Source: Ramlibacter agri
Lineage (GTDB): Bacteria; Pseudomonadota; Gammaproteobacteria; Burkholderiales; Burkholderiaceae_C
NCBI RefSeq assembly: GCF_012927085.1
Contig: NZ_JABBFX010000005.1
Span: 1 to 64,000 of the forward strand
Length of the DNA stretch: 64,000 nt
Direction: 5' to 3'
Shown here piece after piece: positions 17,427 through 25,041 of the stretch (positions are counted from its first letter, which is position 1; the number at the start of each line of letters is the position of its first letter). Made by a program: the position numbers and the translations under genes. The notes beneath the pieces were generated by a model that had not been told where the DNA came from, did no database searches, and was given only the letters and a program-made list of their open reading frames with translations.

Positions 17427-18149
17427 ATGGCAAACATATTGGTGGTGGACGACGAACTCGGGATCCGGGACCTGTTGTCCGAAATCCTCAACGACGAGGG
17501 CCACAGCGTCGAGCTTGCGGAAAACGCCGCCCAGGCCCGCGCGGCACGGCAACGCATGCGCTACGACCTGGTGCTGCTGGACATCTGGATGCCGGACACC
17601 GACGGGGTCACGCTGCTGAAGGAGTGGGCGGCCACCGGGCTGCTGAACATGCCCGTGGTGATGATGAGCGGCCACGCCACCATCGAAACGGCCGTCGAGG
17701 CCACGAAGATCGGCGCGCACTCGTTCCTGGAAAAGCCGATCACCATGCAGAAGCTGCTGAAGGCAGTGGAAGCAGGGCTGGCGCGCAACGGCGGCACGCC
17801 GGGCGCGGCAACCGCGCCTCCGCGCAAGCCTGGCATGGCTGGCGTGGTGCCGATGATGCCGGTGGCCGAACTGACGGTGGAAGCCGCCATGACCGGCGGC
17901 CAGAGCCTGCCCGCCGCGGTGGAGATGGGCCCGCAGGCACGCCAGATGTTCGAGCTGGACAAGCCGCTGCGCGACGCGCGTGACGAATTCGAGAAGTGCT
18001 ACTTCGAATTCCACCTCGCCAAGGAAGGCGGCTCGATGACGCGCGTGGCCGAGAAGACCGGCCTCGAGCGCACGCACCTCTATCGCAAGCTGAAGCAACT
18101 GGGCGTGGACCTCTCGCGCGGCAAGCGCAGCAGCAACTCCGCGGCTTGA
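17427..18149 (+). CDS. Response regulator, NtrX-like receiver with Fis-type HTH but no AAA+ domain
   Basis: The 240-residue product has a CheY-like receiver at 1-120: acidic pair D8/D9, phospho-acceptor Asp52 in LLDIWMPDTDG, and the conserved Lys in FLEKP. An Ala/Pro/Met-rich linker runs from about 125 to 185. A Fis-type helix-turn-helix sits at the C terminus (SMTRVAEKTGLERTHLYRKL). Classical NtrX has a sigma-54-activating AAA+ module between these, and here it is absent, so the protein cannot remodel sigma-54 polymerase. It is the partner of the upstream kinase. Confidence 0.9.
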   Translation: MANILVVDDELGIRDLLSEILNDEGHSVELAENAAQARAARQRMRYDLVLLDIWMPDTDGVTLLKEWAATGLLNMPVVMMSGHATIETAVEATKIGAHSFLEKPITMQKLLKAVEAGLARNGGTPGAATAPPRKPGMAGVVPMMPVAELTVEAAMTGGQSLPAAVEMGPQARQMFELDKPLRDARDEFEKCYFEFHLAKEGGSMTRVAEKTGLERTHLYRKLKQLGVDLSRGKRSSNSAA

Positions 18150-18159
18150 AGTCTTTCTC

Positions 18160-18194
18160 ACCCTCTCCTTCTGGGAGAGGGTCGGGGTGAGGGC
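18160..18194. repeat. REP-like GC palindrome / terminator after the two-component genes
   Basis: ACCCTCTCC (18160-18168) pairs with GGAGAGGGT (18174-18182), then TCGGGGTGAGGGC follows. CTCACCCTCTCC...GGAGAGGGTCGGGGTGAG is a type of palindrome scattered between genes in many proteobacteria. I saw no second full copy in this window. There is no T run, so termination is uncertain. Confidence 0.5.
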
Positions 18195-18223
18195 ATGCGC
18201 GAAGAGAGCTTCTTTTCCCCTGC

Positions 18224-18229
18224 TATAAT
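18224..18229 (+). promoter_or_regulatory. -10 box of the tRNA-Phe promoter
   Basis: A perfect TATAAT stands 12 bases before the tRNA, preceded by TGC (TGCTATAAT resembles an extended -10). No good -35 hexamer lies at the usual spacing. The start would fall about six bases before the mature tRNA 5' end. Confidence 0.7.
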
Positions 18230-18241
18230 CTCACCTCTCAC

Positions 18242-18317
18242 GGCCCGGTAGCTCAGTTGGTAGAGCAGCGGATTGAAAATCCGCGTGTCGGTGGTTCGAT
18301 TCCGCCCCAGGCCACCA
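18242..18317 (+). tRNA. trnF: tRNA-Phe (anticodon GAA) with a C5-A68 acceptor mismatch
   Basis: This is a 76-base cloverleaf with encoded CCA. The D stem is GCTC/GAGC, the anticodon stem GCGGA/TCCGC holds the loop TTGAAAA (anticodon GAA), and the T arm is GGTGG-TTCGATT-CCGCC. The acceptor 5' strand GGCCCGG faces CCAGGCC, so position 5 (C) opposes position 68 (A). The expected partner is G, giving CCGGGCC. All tRNA-Phe identity positions I can check look normal, so the gene is probably functional. Confidence 0.95.
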
Positions 18318-18323
18318 GATTTG

Positions 18324-18350
18324 GCGCCCCGCTTTGTCGGGGCGCTTCCA
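18324..18350 (+). terminator. Hairpin terminator after tRNA-Phe
   Basis: GCGCCCCG (18324-18331) pairs with CGGGGCGC (18338-18345) around CTTTGT, followed by TTCCATTT. The T tract is interrupted, so strength is uncertain. Confidence 0.6.
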
Positions 18351-18369
18351 TTTCAGCAGCGCGATCTCC

Positions 18370-18522
18370 ATGCAGAAGCAACTCGTCCCCGCAGCGGACG
18401 AATCCACACTCGAACACGTCGAAGAGATGATGGAGTACCTTCACGCTCATGGTGTCATGAGCCTCGAAGAGGCGCCGGATGAACTGATCCACGCCTGGTA
18501 CAAGCGGATTGGCTTGGTGTAG
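18370..18522 (+). CDS. Small hypothetical protein (50 aa)
   Basis: The predicted peptide is acidic and mostly helical: MQKQLVPAADESTLEHVEEM, then a pattern rich in Glu/His/Leu ending YKRIGLV. I recognise no family. It starts 24 bases after the tRNA-Phe hairpin and is closed by a good terminator at 18548-18580, so a transcript probably exists. The ribosome-binding site is poor (GCGATCTCC). An in-frame GTG at 18334 overlaps the hairpin and is unlikely. Composition shows no transfer. Confidence 0.5.
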   Translation: MQKQLVPAADESTLEHVEEMMEYLHAHGVMSLEEAPDELIHAWYKRIGLV

Positions 18523-18547
18523 CAGCCCCAAGCCCACCCTCTTCAAG

Positions 18548-18580
18548 CGCCTCCGCGACCTCTGGTTCCGGAGGCGTTTT
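18548..18580. terminator. Terminator between the small ORF and the MazG-like gene
   Basis: CGCCTCCG (18548-18555) pairs with CGGAGGCG (18569-18576), followed by TTTT on the + strand. On the - strand the same stem ends in a weaker pyrimidine run, so it may serve both convergent genes. Confidence 0.75.
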
Positions 18581-18591
18581 CGCATCTGGCG

Positions 18592-18933
18592 TCAGGACTC
18601 GTCGTGCTTGCGGCCGTTGCCTTCGACCGGAAAGCGCAACTCGTTGATCTCGATCTTCTTCCGCGCCGCATGCTGGAGGTCGATGCCCAGGTTCGTTGCG
18701 AGCTGGACCAGGTAGAGCAGCACGTCCGCCATCTCCATGGCGACCTCTTCACGCTTGTCGGCCGCGAGGCTGCGGCTCTGCTCCTCGGTCAGCCACATGA
18801 AGTGCTCGAGCAGTTCGCCGGCTTCGACCGACAGTGCGGACGCGAGGTTCTTCGGCGCGTGGAACTGCTCCCAGTCGCGCGCCCGCGCGAATTCCTGCAG
18901 GCGTTCGGCAAGCTCGGTGAATGCGTTGGTCAT
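18592..18933 (-). CDS. MazG-like nucleotide pyrophosphohydrolase
   Basis: The 113-residue all-alpha NTP pyrophosphatase is of the short RS21-C6/dCTPase-like type and hydrolyses (d)NTPs to monophosphate and PPi for pool cleaning. The metal-binding pattern is visible: EAGELLEHFMW (ExxE) and EEVAMEMADVLLYL (ExxxD). Ending and length fit the family. The start at 18933 (MTNAFTELAERLQEF) is preferred over upstream extensions that lack family similarity. It is divergent from the Bug receptor gene. Confidence 0.85.
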   Translation of the reverse strand: MTNAFTELAERLQEFARARDWEQFHAPKNLASALSVEAGELLEHFMWLTEEQSRSLAADKREEVAMEMADVLLYLVQLATNLGIDLQHAARKKIEINELRFPVEGNGRKHDES

Positions 18934-19039
18934 GGCAGTGCGTGTAGTGCCATCTTCGCATGCAGCTCGATGAAGAACAGCTTTCCACCCGTGGAAACAC
19001 CCATCCCCAGAACGAGGCGCTCGCCAAGAATGCGAGCGC

Positions 19040-20014
19040 ATGACGGTCACCCGCAGATCCTTCACGCACCTGCTTGCGGGTGCTGCTCTCCTGGCGCCGT
19101 ACGCGGCACGTGCAGCCGATCGCTATCCCATGCGCCCGATCACGCTGATCGTCCCGTTCGCGCCGGGCGGTGGCAACGACACGCTGGGCCGCCTGATCGG
19201 CCGCACGATCGAAGCGCCACTGGGGCAGCCGGTGGTGGTCGACAACAAGCCTGGTGCGGGTGGATCGGTCGGTGCGCAGCTCGCGGCACGCGCGCCGGGT
19301 GACGGCTACACGCTGTTCCTCGGCGGCGTCGGCAGCCACGCGCTCAACCCCGCGGTCAACCCCAAGGTCGGCTACGACCCCGAGCGCGACTTCACGCCCA
19401 TCATCTGGCTCGCGAATGCGCCGATGGTGCTGGCGGCCCATCCCTCCGTTCCCGCCAACACGGTGAAGGAACTCATTGCCTACGCGAAGAAGAACCCGGG
19501 CAAGCTCAATTTCGCCTCCAACGGCAACGGCAGTTCGTCCCAGCTGGCCGCGGTCATCTTCAACACGATGGCCGGAACGGAAATGGTGCATGTGCCCTAC
19601 AAGGGGCTCGCGCCCGCGATGGTGGACCTGCTCGCCGGCAACGTGCAGCTGATGTTCAGCAGCTCGGTTGCCATCATGCCCAGCGTCCAGGCCGGCAAGC
19701 TCAAGGTGCTTGGCGTCACCAGCGCGAACCGCATGGCGTCGCTGCCCAACGTGCCGACCATCGCCGAAGAAGGCCTGGCCGGCTACGAGACGGGCTCCTG
19801 GTACGGCATCCTGGGGCCCGCGGGAATGCCGGCGCCGGTGGTCGAGCGCCTCAACCAGGAAATCAACAAGGCCCTGGCCAACCCCGACGTGAAGGCCTCG
19901 CTCGCCACCGATGGCGCGCTGCCGGTCGGCGGCACCCCCGCCAGGTTCGCGGAGCACATCCGATCGGAAGTCGCGCGGCTGCGCCAGTACTCCGCCCAAA
20001 TCAAGCTGGACTAA
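19040..20014 (+). CDS. Bug/TctC-type tripartite tricarboxylate receptor protein
   Basis: This is a periplasmic solute-binding protein of the Bug family, 324 residues, greatly expanded in Burkholderiales. A Tat-like signal begins TRRSFTHLLAGAALL and ends ARA near residue 25. The diagnostic loop PFAPGGGNDTLGR lines the ligand pocket. No TctA/TctB membrane genes are nearby, which is common for orphan Bug receptors. It is followed three bases later by an MmgE/PrpD gene, so its ligand may be a carboxylate that enzyme handles. That is inference. Confidence 0.92.
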   Translation: MTVTRRSFTHLLAGAALLAPYAARAADRYPMRPITLIVPFAPGGGNDTLGRLIGRTIEAPLGQPVVVDNKPGAGGSVGAQLAARAPGDGYTLFLGGVGSHALNPAVNPKVGYDPERDFTPIIWLANAPMVLAAHPSVPANTVKELIAYAKKNPGKLNFASNGNGSSSQLAAVIFNTMAGTEMVHVPYKGLAPAMVDLLAGNVQLMFSSSVAIMPSVQAGKLKVLGVTSANRMASLPNVPTIAEEGLAGYETGSWYGILGPAGMPAPVVERLNQEINKALANPDVKASLATDGALPVGGTPARFAEHIRSEVARLRQYSAQIKLD

Positions 20015-20017
20015 GCC

Positions 20018-21412
20018 ATGGCTGCTGCCTCCCAAGAGAACCCCTACACCCACGGCATCGCGCAATTCGTTTCCGGGCTGCACTACGAGGATGTGCCGGC
20101 CCAAGTCATCGAACGCATCAAGCTGTTGATGCTCGACTCGCTGGGCTGCGCGCTTTACGGCGCGAACCTGCCCTGGACGCGGATCCTGCAGGAGACGCTG
20201 ACGGGCGTGGATGCCACCCGTGATTGCGCCATCTGGGGAACGAAGCTGCGCCTGTCCGCGCCCCATGCAGCCCTGGTCAACGGCACGCAGGTGCAGGGCT
20301 TCGAACTGGACGACGTGCACCGCGCCGGCGTGCTGCACGTCGGCGCCGTGGTGCTGCCGGCGCTCATTGCACTGAGCGAAAAGCATCGCAAGATCGACGG
20401 CCGCGAATTCCTCGCCGCGGCGGTTGCCGGCTACGAGATCGGCCCACGCGTGGGTCTCTGCATGGGACCGGAACACATCGGCCAAGGCTGGCATTCCGGC
20501 GCGACCCTGGGCGTGTTCTCCGCGGCCGCCGGTGCGGCGAGGGGACTCGGCCTCGACGTCGATCGCACGGTGCATGCGCTGGGCATCGCCGGCACGCAAT
20601 CGGCCGGCCTGATGGCGGCGCAGTACGGCGCCATGGTCAAGCGCATGCACGCGGGCCGTTCCTCGCAAAGCGGCCTGTATGGCGCGCTGTTCGCGGAGTC
20701 TGGCTTCACGGGCATCCAGAACGTGCTCGAAAGCGAGTACGGCGGCTTCTGCACCACCTTCTCGCGGTCCACCGACCGCTTCAAGCTCTCCGAGTTGACC
20801 GCGGGCTTTGGCGAGGTCTGGCAGACCCTGGCGGTCTCGCTCAAGTTCTATTCCTGCGTCGGCAGCAACCACACGACGCTGGACGCCATCCGCGTGCTGC
20901 AAGGCCGCCGCCCCTTCGGCGCGCAGGACATCGAATCCATCGTGGTCCATGGCTCGCAGGTGACGATGGACCACGTCGGCTGGAAGTACGTGCCGCAAGG
21001 CCTCACGTCCGCGCAGCTGAACCTGCCCTATTGCGTGGCGACCCTGCTGCTGGAAGGCAACTGCTTCGTCGAGCAGTTCACCGAGGACAAGGTGGCCGAC
21101 CCGCAGCGCATGGCACTGGCGGAGAAGGTGTCGGTGCGCCATGACGATGCCATCACGGCGCTGGGCGCGAAGTTCCGCCACAAGGTGCGGGTCGTGGTGC
21201 GCCTGCGGGATGGCACCGAAATGGAAGCTACCGTCGAAGCGCCGTGTGGCAGCGAGCACAACTTCGCCAGTGCGGATGACGTCATCGCGAAGTTCAGGAA
21301 CCTCGCAGCCACGGCGCTGGCGCCGAGCCGGATCGAGTCGCTGTGCGACGCGATGATGTCCCTGGAGACGGCGCCGGACGCCAGCGTGCTCGCCGCGCTC
21401 CTGGCTGCCTGA
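20018..21412 (+). CDS. MmgE/PrpD family protein
   Basis: The 464-residue product is of the 2-methylcitrate dehydratase / cis-aconitate decarboxylase superfamily. The N-terminal helical domain contains LMLDSLGCALYGANLPWT and ALVNGTQVQGFELDDVHRAG. The second domain has VKRMHAGRSSQSGLYGALFA, a hallmark of the family. The exact substrate cannot be read from sequence. It is probably cotranscribed with the Bug receptor (three-base gap). The stop is seven bases from the stop of the convergent outer-membrane gene. Confidence 0.9.
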   Translation: MAAASQENPYTHGIAQFVSGLHYEDVPAQVIERIKLLMLDSLGCALYGANLPWTRILQETLTGVDATRDCAIWGTKLRLSAPHAALVNGTQVQGFELDDVHRAGVLHVGAVVLPALIALSEKHRKIDGREFLAAAVAGYEIGPRVGLCMGPEHIGQGWHSGATLGVFSAAAGAARGLGLDVDRTVHALGIAGTQSAGLMAAQYGAMVKRMHAGRSSQSGLYGALFAESGFTGIQNVLESEYGGFCTTFSRSTDRFKLSELTAGFGEVWQTLAVSLKFYSCVGSNHTTLDAIRVLQGRRPFGAQDIESIVVHGSQVTMDHVGWKYVPQGLTSAQLNLPYCVATLLLEGNCFVEQFTEDKVADPQRMALAEKVSVRHDDAITALGAKFRHKVRVVVRLRDGTEMEATVEAPCGSEHNFASADDVIAKFRNLAATALAPSRIESLCDAMMSLETAPDASVLAALLAA

Positions 21413-21419
21413 AGGCTTG

Positions 21420-22286
21420 TCAGAACGCGCCCGTCACGAACGCCTGCAATCCCGAATATCCGAGCTTCACGTTGCCATTGAAGTCCGACCGGCCGACGTC
21501 GACGCGCGTCTGGAACCAGTCGTAGCCCAGGCCGGCGCCCCAGTTGCGGGTGAACATCCAGGTCGTGCCGACGTGGGCATCGGACCAGTGGCCGTCGTAG
21601 CCGTTCGCCCGCAGCTTGAAGATCTGCACCCGCGCGTCCAGGAAGATTTGCGGCGCCACCGCCCAGCCGCCCCGCACGCCGATGACGGGCAGCGGCATCG
21701 GCAGGCTGCTGTCCTTGGAAACTGCGCCTGTCGTTGCCGTGGTCCCGCCCGGCCCGGTGACCGAGCCGGTTCCCGACAGGTTCAGCTTCATGTCGGTGAA
21801 GTGCATGCCGAGGTCCGCGGCGACTTCGTAGTTCGGTTGCTTGAGGAACGAGTAGCCGTAATCGAGTTCGACGACCGACAGCTTCGTGTTCACGCTGAAG
21901 TTCCCACCGGCATTGAAGGTGGTGTCGCCGAAGGTGATGTCGTGGTCGATCACGCGCGAGCGCGTGCTGTTGTAGTTGAAGTACGCCAGGCGCGCGACGT
22001 GCCGCGGCGCGAAACGCCACATGGCGTCGATGCGGCCGCGCGTCGCGTCGTTGGAGCGGCCCACCGTGTCGTTGAAGTCGATCGCCGGGTTGGTGCTGGA
22101 CTGCCCGTTCAGGCTGGCGCTGATGTCCGTGCCGACCAGGAACAGGCCGGCGTTGAAGACGAAGCGTTCATTGAGCAGCCCCTGGGCCGGGGTCAGCTCC
22201 TGGGCCTGGGCCCCCGTTGCGGAGGCCAGTGCCATCGTGCCGATGGCGAGGCCGTGGACCATTGCTGTGCGCGCAGCCAGATTCAT
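21420..22286 (-). CDS. Predicted outer-membrane beta-barrel protein
   Basis: The 288-residue exported protein has a signal peptide ending GAQA near residue 28. After it the sequence alternates polar and hydrophobic residues in strand-like blocks (ARLAYFNYNSTRSRVIDHDI, then KLSVVELDYGYSFL). It ends in phenylalanine (LQAFVTGAF), typical of BAM-assembled barrels. A Thr/Gly loop (about 177-194) looks surface-exposed. I do not recognise a named family; OmpW-like or a DUF barrel is possible. GGGAATCGCC precedes the ATG. Confidence 0.65.
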   Translation of the reverse strand: MNLAARTAMVHGLAIGTMALASATGAQAQELTPAQGLLNERFVFNAGLFLVGTDISASLNGQSSTNPAIDFNDTVGRSNDATRGRIDAMWRFAPRHVARLAYFNYNSTRSRVIDHDITFGDTTFNAGGNFSVNTKLSVVELDYGYSFLKQPNYEVAADLGMHFTDMKLNLSGTGSVTGPGGTTATTGAVSKDSSLPMPLPVIGVRGGWAVAPQIFLDARVQIFKLRANGYDGHWSDAHVGTTWMFTRNWGAGLGYDWFQTRVDVGRSDFNGNVKLGYSGLQAFVTGAF

Positions 22287-22395
22287 GGCGATTCCCTTCG
22301 TTATGAATTTTGGAAATCATCCGTGCCGTCCGATCGCTCGCTCAATTGGACCAAGGTGCTACTGCCGCGCATGCCTGCTGACCGGCAGCTGACCG

Positions 22396-23958
22396 TCAAG
22401 CTCCGGCCGGCAGCACGAAGCGGCTGATCAAACCCTTCAACGCCTGCGCCTGCTGCGTCAGGCGCTGCGACGCGGCGGACGATTGCACCACGAGCGCCGC
22501 ATTGCGTTGCGTCGCTTCGCTCACCTGCAGGACGGCGTCGTTCACCTGCGAGATGCCGGCGCCTTGCGCCTGCGTGGCAGTGGCCAGTTCGTGCACCGTC
22601 TGCGACACCGACTGGATCGAGCGCACCACGCCCGCCACGGTGTCGCCCGCGCGTCCGGCCACCGCCGTGCCGTCCTGCACCGATTGCATGGAGCCGGCCA
22701 CCCGCGTCTTCACGTCGCGCGCGGCCGCGGCAGCCCGCATCGCGAGCTGCCGCACTTCCGCCGCCACCACAGCGAAGCCGCGGCCGTGCTCGCCGGCGCG
22801 TGCTGCTTCAACCGCGGCGTTGAGCGCGAGCAGGTTGGTCTGGAAGGCGATGCCGTCGATCAGGCCCACGATCTCGGTCACGCGCCGGGACTCGTCCTGG
22901 ATCGCGTGCATGCGCTGCACGAGCTGTCCCACCAGCTCGCCGCCAGCCACGGCATCCGTCGCGGCGCCAGCCGCCAGCTGCCGCACGCCGGCCAGCGCGC
23001 GGGCAGACTCGTTCAGCGTGCACGTGATCTGCTCCAGCGCGGCGGCCGTCCGGTCGAGGCTGGCCGCCGTGTCCTCGGTGCGCTCCGACAGGTCCTCGTT
23101 GCCTTGCGCCATCTCGCTCGCGGCCAGGTGCAGGTCGCGCGCGGAACCGCTCACGTCGCCGACCAGCCCGCGCAGGTTCTCCTGCATCTGCGACAGCGCG
23201 GCGAGCAGGCGGCCCGCCTCGTCGCGCGAGTGGCCGCGGATGTCGTGGGCGAGGTCGAAGTCCGCCACCCGCGCCGCCGTCTGGCTGGCGAACGAGATCG
23301 GATGCGAGATGCGCTTCGACAGCCAGCGCACCAGCACGGCGCTGACCACCATGGCGGCCAGCGCGAACGCCACCAGCGCCCAGCGCGCCTGCACGCTGCT
23401 GCGGTGGATGGCCGCGGCGCTGGCGTCGATCGCCTGGCGCTGCGTCGCCTGCAGCGCGTCCACCGCCTGCAGCAGCGCCTGCGCCGCGGGCTGGAAGCGC
23501 GCGCCGTATTCCTTGCGGATGGTCTCGGTCATGTTGGTGTCGACGGCTTTGGACAGGCCCTGCACGGCCTGCTGGAAAGCGGCGTCGGCGGCAGTGACGG
23601 CGACCAGGCGTTCGCGTGTCTCGTCTTCGGCGCTCGTGCCATCCAGCTGGGCGAGCAAGGTGCGGTACTGCTTCTGCGTGGCGCGCGCGTCGGCGGTCAA
23701 GGCCTCCTGCACGCCCGGCTCGGAACTCAGGGACATCGCCTTGTAGCGCTCCGCCGAAAGCGAGACCAGCCGGTACACCTCGGCGGCGAGCCGCTCGCAG
23801 GCGAGACGCTGGTCGACGACCGCGCGGGTCGCGGCATCGATGCGCAGCAGCGCGGTGGAGCCCAGGGTCGCGCCCAGCACCGCGAGCACGACGAGCGCGG
23901 AAAAGCAGGCGGCGAGCAGGCGCCCGAGGACGTTGCGGTGGCGGGTCGGAGGACGCAT
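22396..23958 (-). CDS. Methyl-accepting chemotaxis protein
   Basis: The 520-residue chemoreceptor has TM1 at about 12-34 and a four-helix-bundle-type periplasmic domain (about 35-188). TM2 is at about 196-215, followed by a HAMP linker. The signalling hairpin has [20 protein letters not shown] followed by [20 protein letters not shown]. The adaptation helices carry Gln/Glu pairs. The C terminus (RFVLPAGA) lacks a CheR-docking pentapeptide. I chose ATG 23958 because AGGTGGGCGG precedes it; a longer frame exists upstream. No che genes are nearby. The ligand is unknown. Confidence 0.93.
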   Translation of the reverse strand: MRPPTRHRNVLGRLLAACFSALVVLAVLGATLGSTALLRIDAATRAVVDQRLACERLAAEVYRLVSLSAERYKAMSLSSEPGVQEALTADARATQKQYRTLLAQLDGTSAEDETRERLVAVTAADAAFQQAVQGLSKAVDTNMTETIRKEYGARFQPAAQALLQAVDALQATQRQAIDASAAAIHRSSVQARWALVAFALAAMVVSAVLVRWLSKRISHPISFASQTAARVADFDLAHDIRGHSRDEAGRLLAALSQMQENLRGLVGDVSGSARDLHLAASEMAQGNEDLSERTEDTAASLDRTAAALEQITCTLNESARALAGVRQLAAGAATDAVAGGELVGQLVQRMHAIQDESRRVTEIVGLIDGIAFQTNLLALNAAVEAARAGEHGRGFAVVAAEVRQLAMRAAAAARDVKTRVAGSMQSVQDGTAVAGRAGDTVAGVVRSIQSVSQTVHELATATQAQGAGISQVNDAVLQVSEATQRNAALVVQSSAASQRLTQQAQALKGLISRFVLPAGA

Positions 23959-24082
23959 AGGACCGCCCACCTTAGTGAGGATTTGTGACAGTCGTGCAGC
24001 GCTGCCGGATGCGGCTTTGTCCGTCACGCACCCGTCACGAGGCGCGTCCATCATCGAGCGCTTTCCGGCTCTCCACGACTCC

Positions 24083-24454
24083 GTGCACCTGCCCCAGTTG
24101 TCACCGTTCCGTTCGTTCGCCGTGTTCGGCTTCCGCGCTTCGCAGTCGCCCGATTCGCAAGCGCCCGCGATCGACGCCCGGCGCGACTACAACCTGCTGG
24201 CCTCCGGCCTGTCGCACGTGCTGGCGCGGCATCCGCAGCGGCTGATCCAGCGGGAGTTCCGGGCGGCCGCCGCAGCGCTGCGCCTGTTGCGGCGCCAGCT
24301 GCGCGCGCCCTTCGGCGAGCCGCTGCTGGCCGCCGAGATGTTGAACGACCTGGCCCACGAGATTGCGCTGCATGCCGATGCCGACACGCGCGCGGCCGCG
24401 GCGCGCTGCCTGGGGCGGGCGGTGGCCGCGCGGCGAAGGGCCGCGCTCGCCTGA
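24083..24454 (+). CDS. Doubtful hypothetical ORF (about 123 aa)
   Basis: The open frame ends at 24454, and a possible GTG start lies at 24083. The translated C-terminal half is plausibly helical ([20 protein letters not shown]), rich in Ala, Arg and Leu. There is no clear ribosome-binding site and no family I recognise. It lies divergent to the chemoreceptor and convergent with the ArsC-like gene, a space that otherwise would be a ~500-base gap, which is the main reason to list it. Confidence 0.35.
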   Translation: MHLPQLSPFRSFAVFGFRASQSPDSQAPAIDARRDYNLLASGLSHVLARHPQRLIQREFRAAAAALRLLRRQLRAPFGEPLLAAEMLNDLAHEIALHADADTRAAAARCLGRAVAARRRAALA

Positions 24455-24462
24455 TCAGCGCC

Positions 24463-24975
24463 TCACCAGGAGTGCGCGATATCGCGCAGGTCGCTGCGCA
24501 GTTCCGCGCGGTCGACGCCGCGCATCGGCAGGTTGGCGAGGATCTCGAGACGCCGCCGCAGCGAGTGCAGCAGCTGCCACACTTCCGCCGGCGCGAGCGC
24601 GTCGCCACGGGCGCCGAGATCGGGATAGCTCCATAGCGCGGTATCGGGCTGGCCTGGCCAGCGCGGCACGTCGACGTCCGCCAGCGGGTCCAGCAGGATC
24701 ACGATGTCGACGCGAGGCGCACCGGCGCGCAGGAAGGCCCGCCAGTCGTGTTGCGGCGGCGGCGGGAGTGCGATGCGAGCGTCCGCCAGCACGCGCGCGG
24801 CGGCGGGATGGATGGGCGCCAGCAGGCCGGGAACGCCGCAGGACGCCACGCTGAAGCGCGCTGGTGCGACATGCCGCAGGCAGGCGTGGGCGAGCACGCT
24901 GCGCAGGTTGTTCCGCCGGGACACGAACAGTACTGCGGCCTGCGGTCCTCCATCAGGAACCGGCCTCGAATCCAT
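24463..24975 (-). CDS. ArsC / low-molecular-weight phosphatase-like protein lacking the catalytic cysteines
   Basis: The 170-residue product follows the arsenate reductase/LMW tyrosine phosphatase fold. The N-terminal P-loop region AAVLFVSRRNNLRSVLAHAC aligns with the canonical VLFVCxxNxxRS motif, but the nucleophile is Ser19 (codon TCC, one change from Cys). Further on, DIVILLDPLADVDVPRWPGQ aligns with the ArsC segment that carries the two relay cysteines (xxLCDxxxxxCPxWPG), and both are replaced. Arg25-Ser26 of the phosphate loop remain. It is therefore probably inactive as a reductase or phosphatase and may have a binding role. Confidence 0.75.
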   Translation of the reverse strand: MDSRPVPDGGPQAAVLFVSRRNNLRSVLAHACLRHVAPARFSVASCGVPGLLAPIHPAAARVLADARIALPPPPQHDWRAFLRAGAPRVDIVILLDPLADVDVPRWPGQPDTALWSYPDLGARGDALAPAEVWQLLHSLRRRLEILANLPMRGVDRAELRSDLRDIAHSW

Positions 24976-25041
24976 GTTGTAGCTGGCCTAGTCGTTTCGA
25001 CCATTGTGGCCCAGCCCGGGTCGACGTGGTTGCCCTTTGCG

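Noticed and set aside
23840..24082. Upstream extension of the doubtful ORF that ends at 24454
   Set aside because: This part lies antisense to the start of the chemoreceptor gene and its promoter and shows no coding character.
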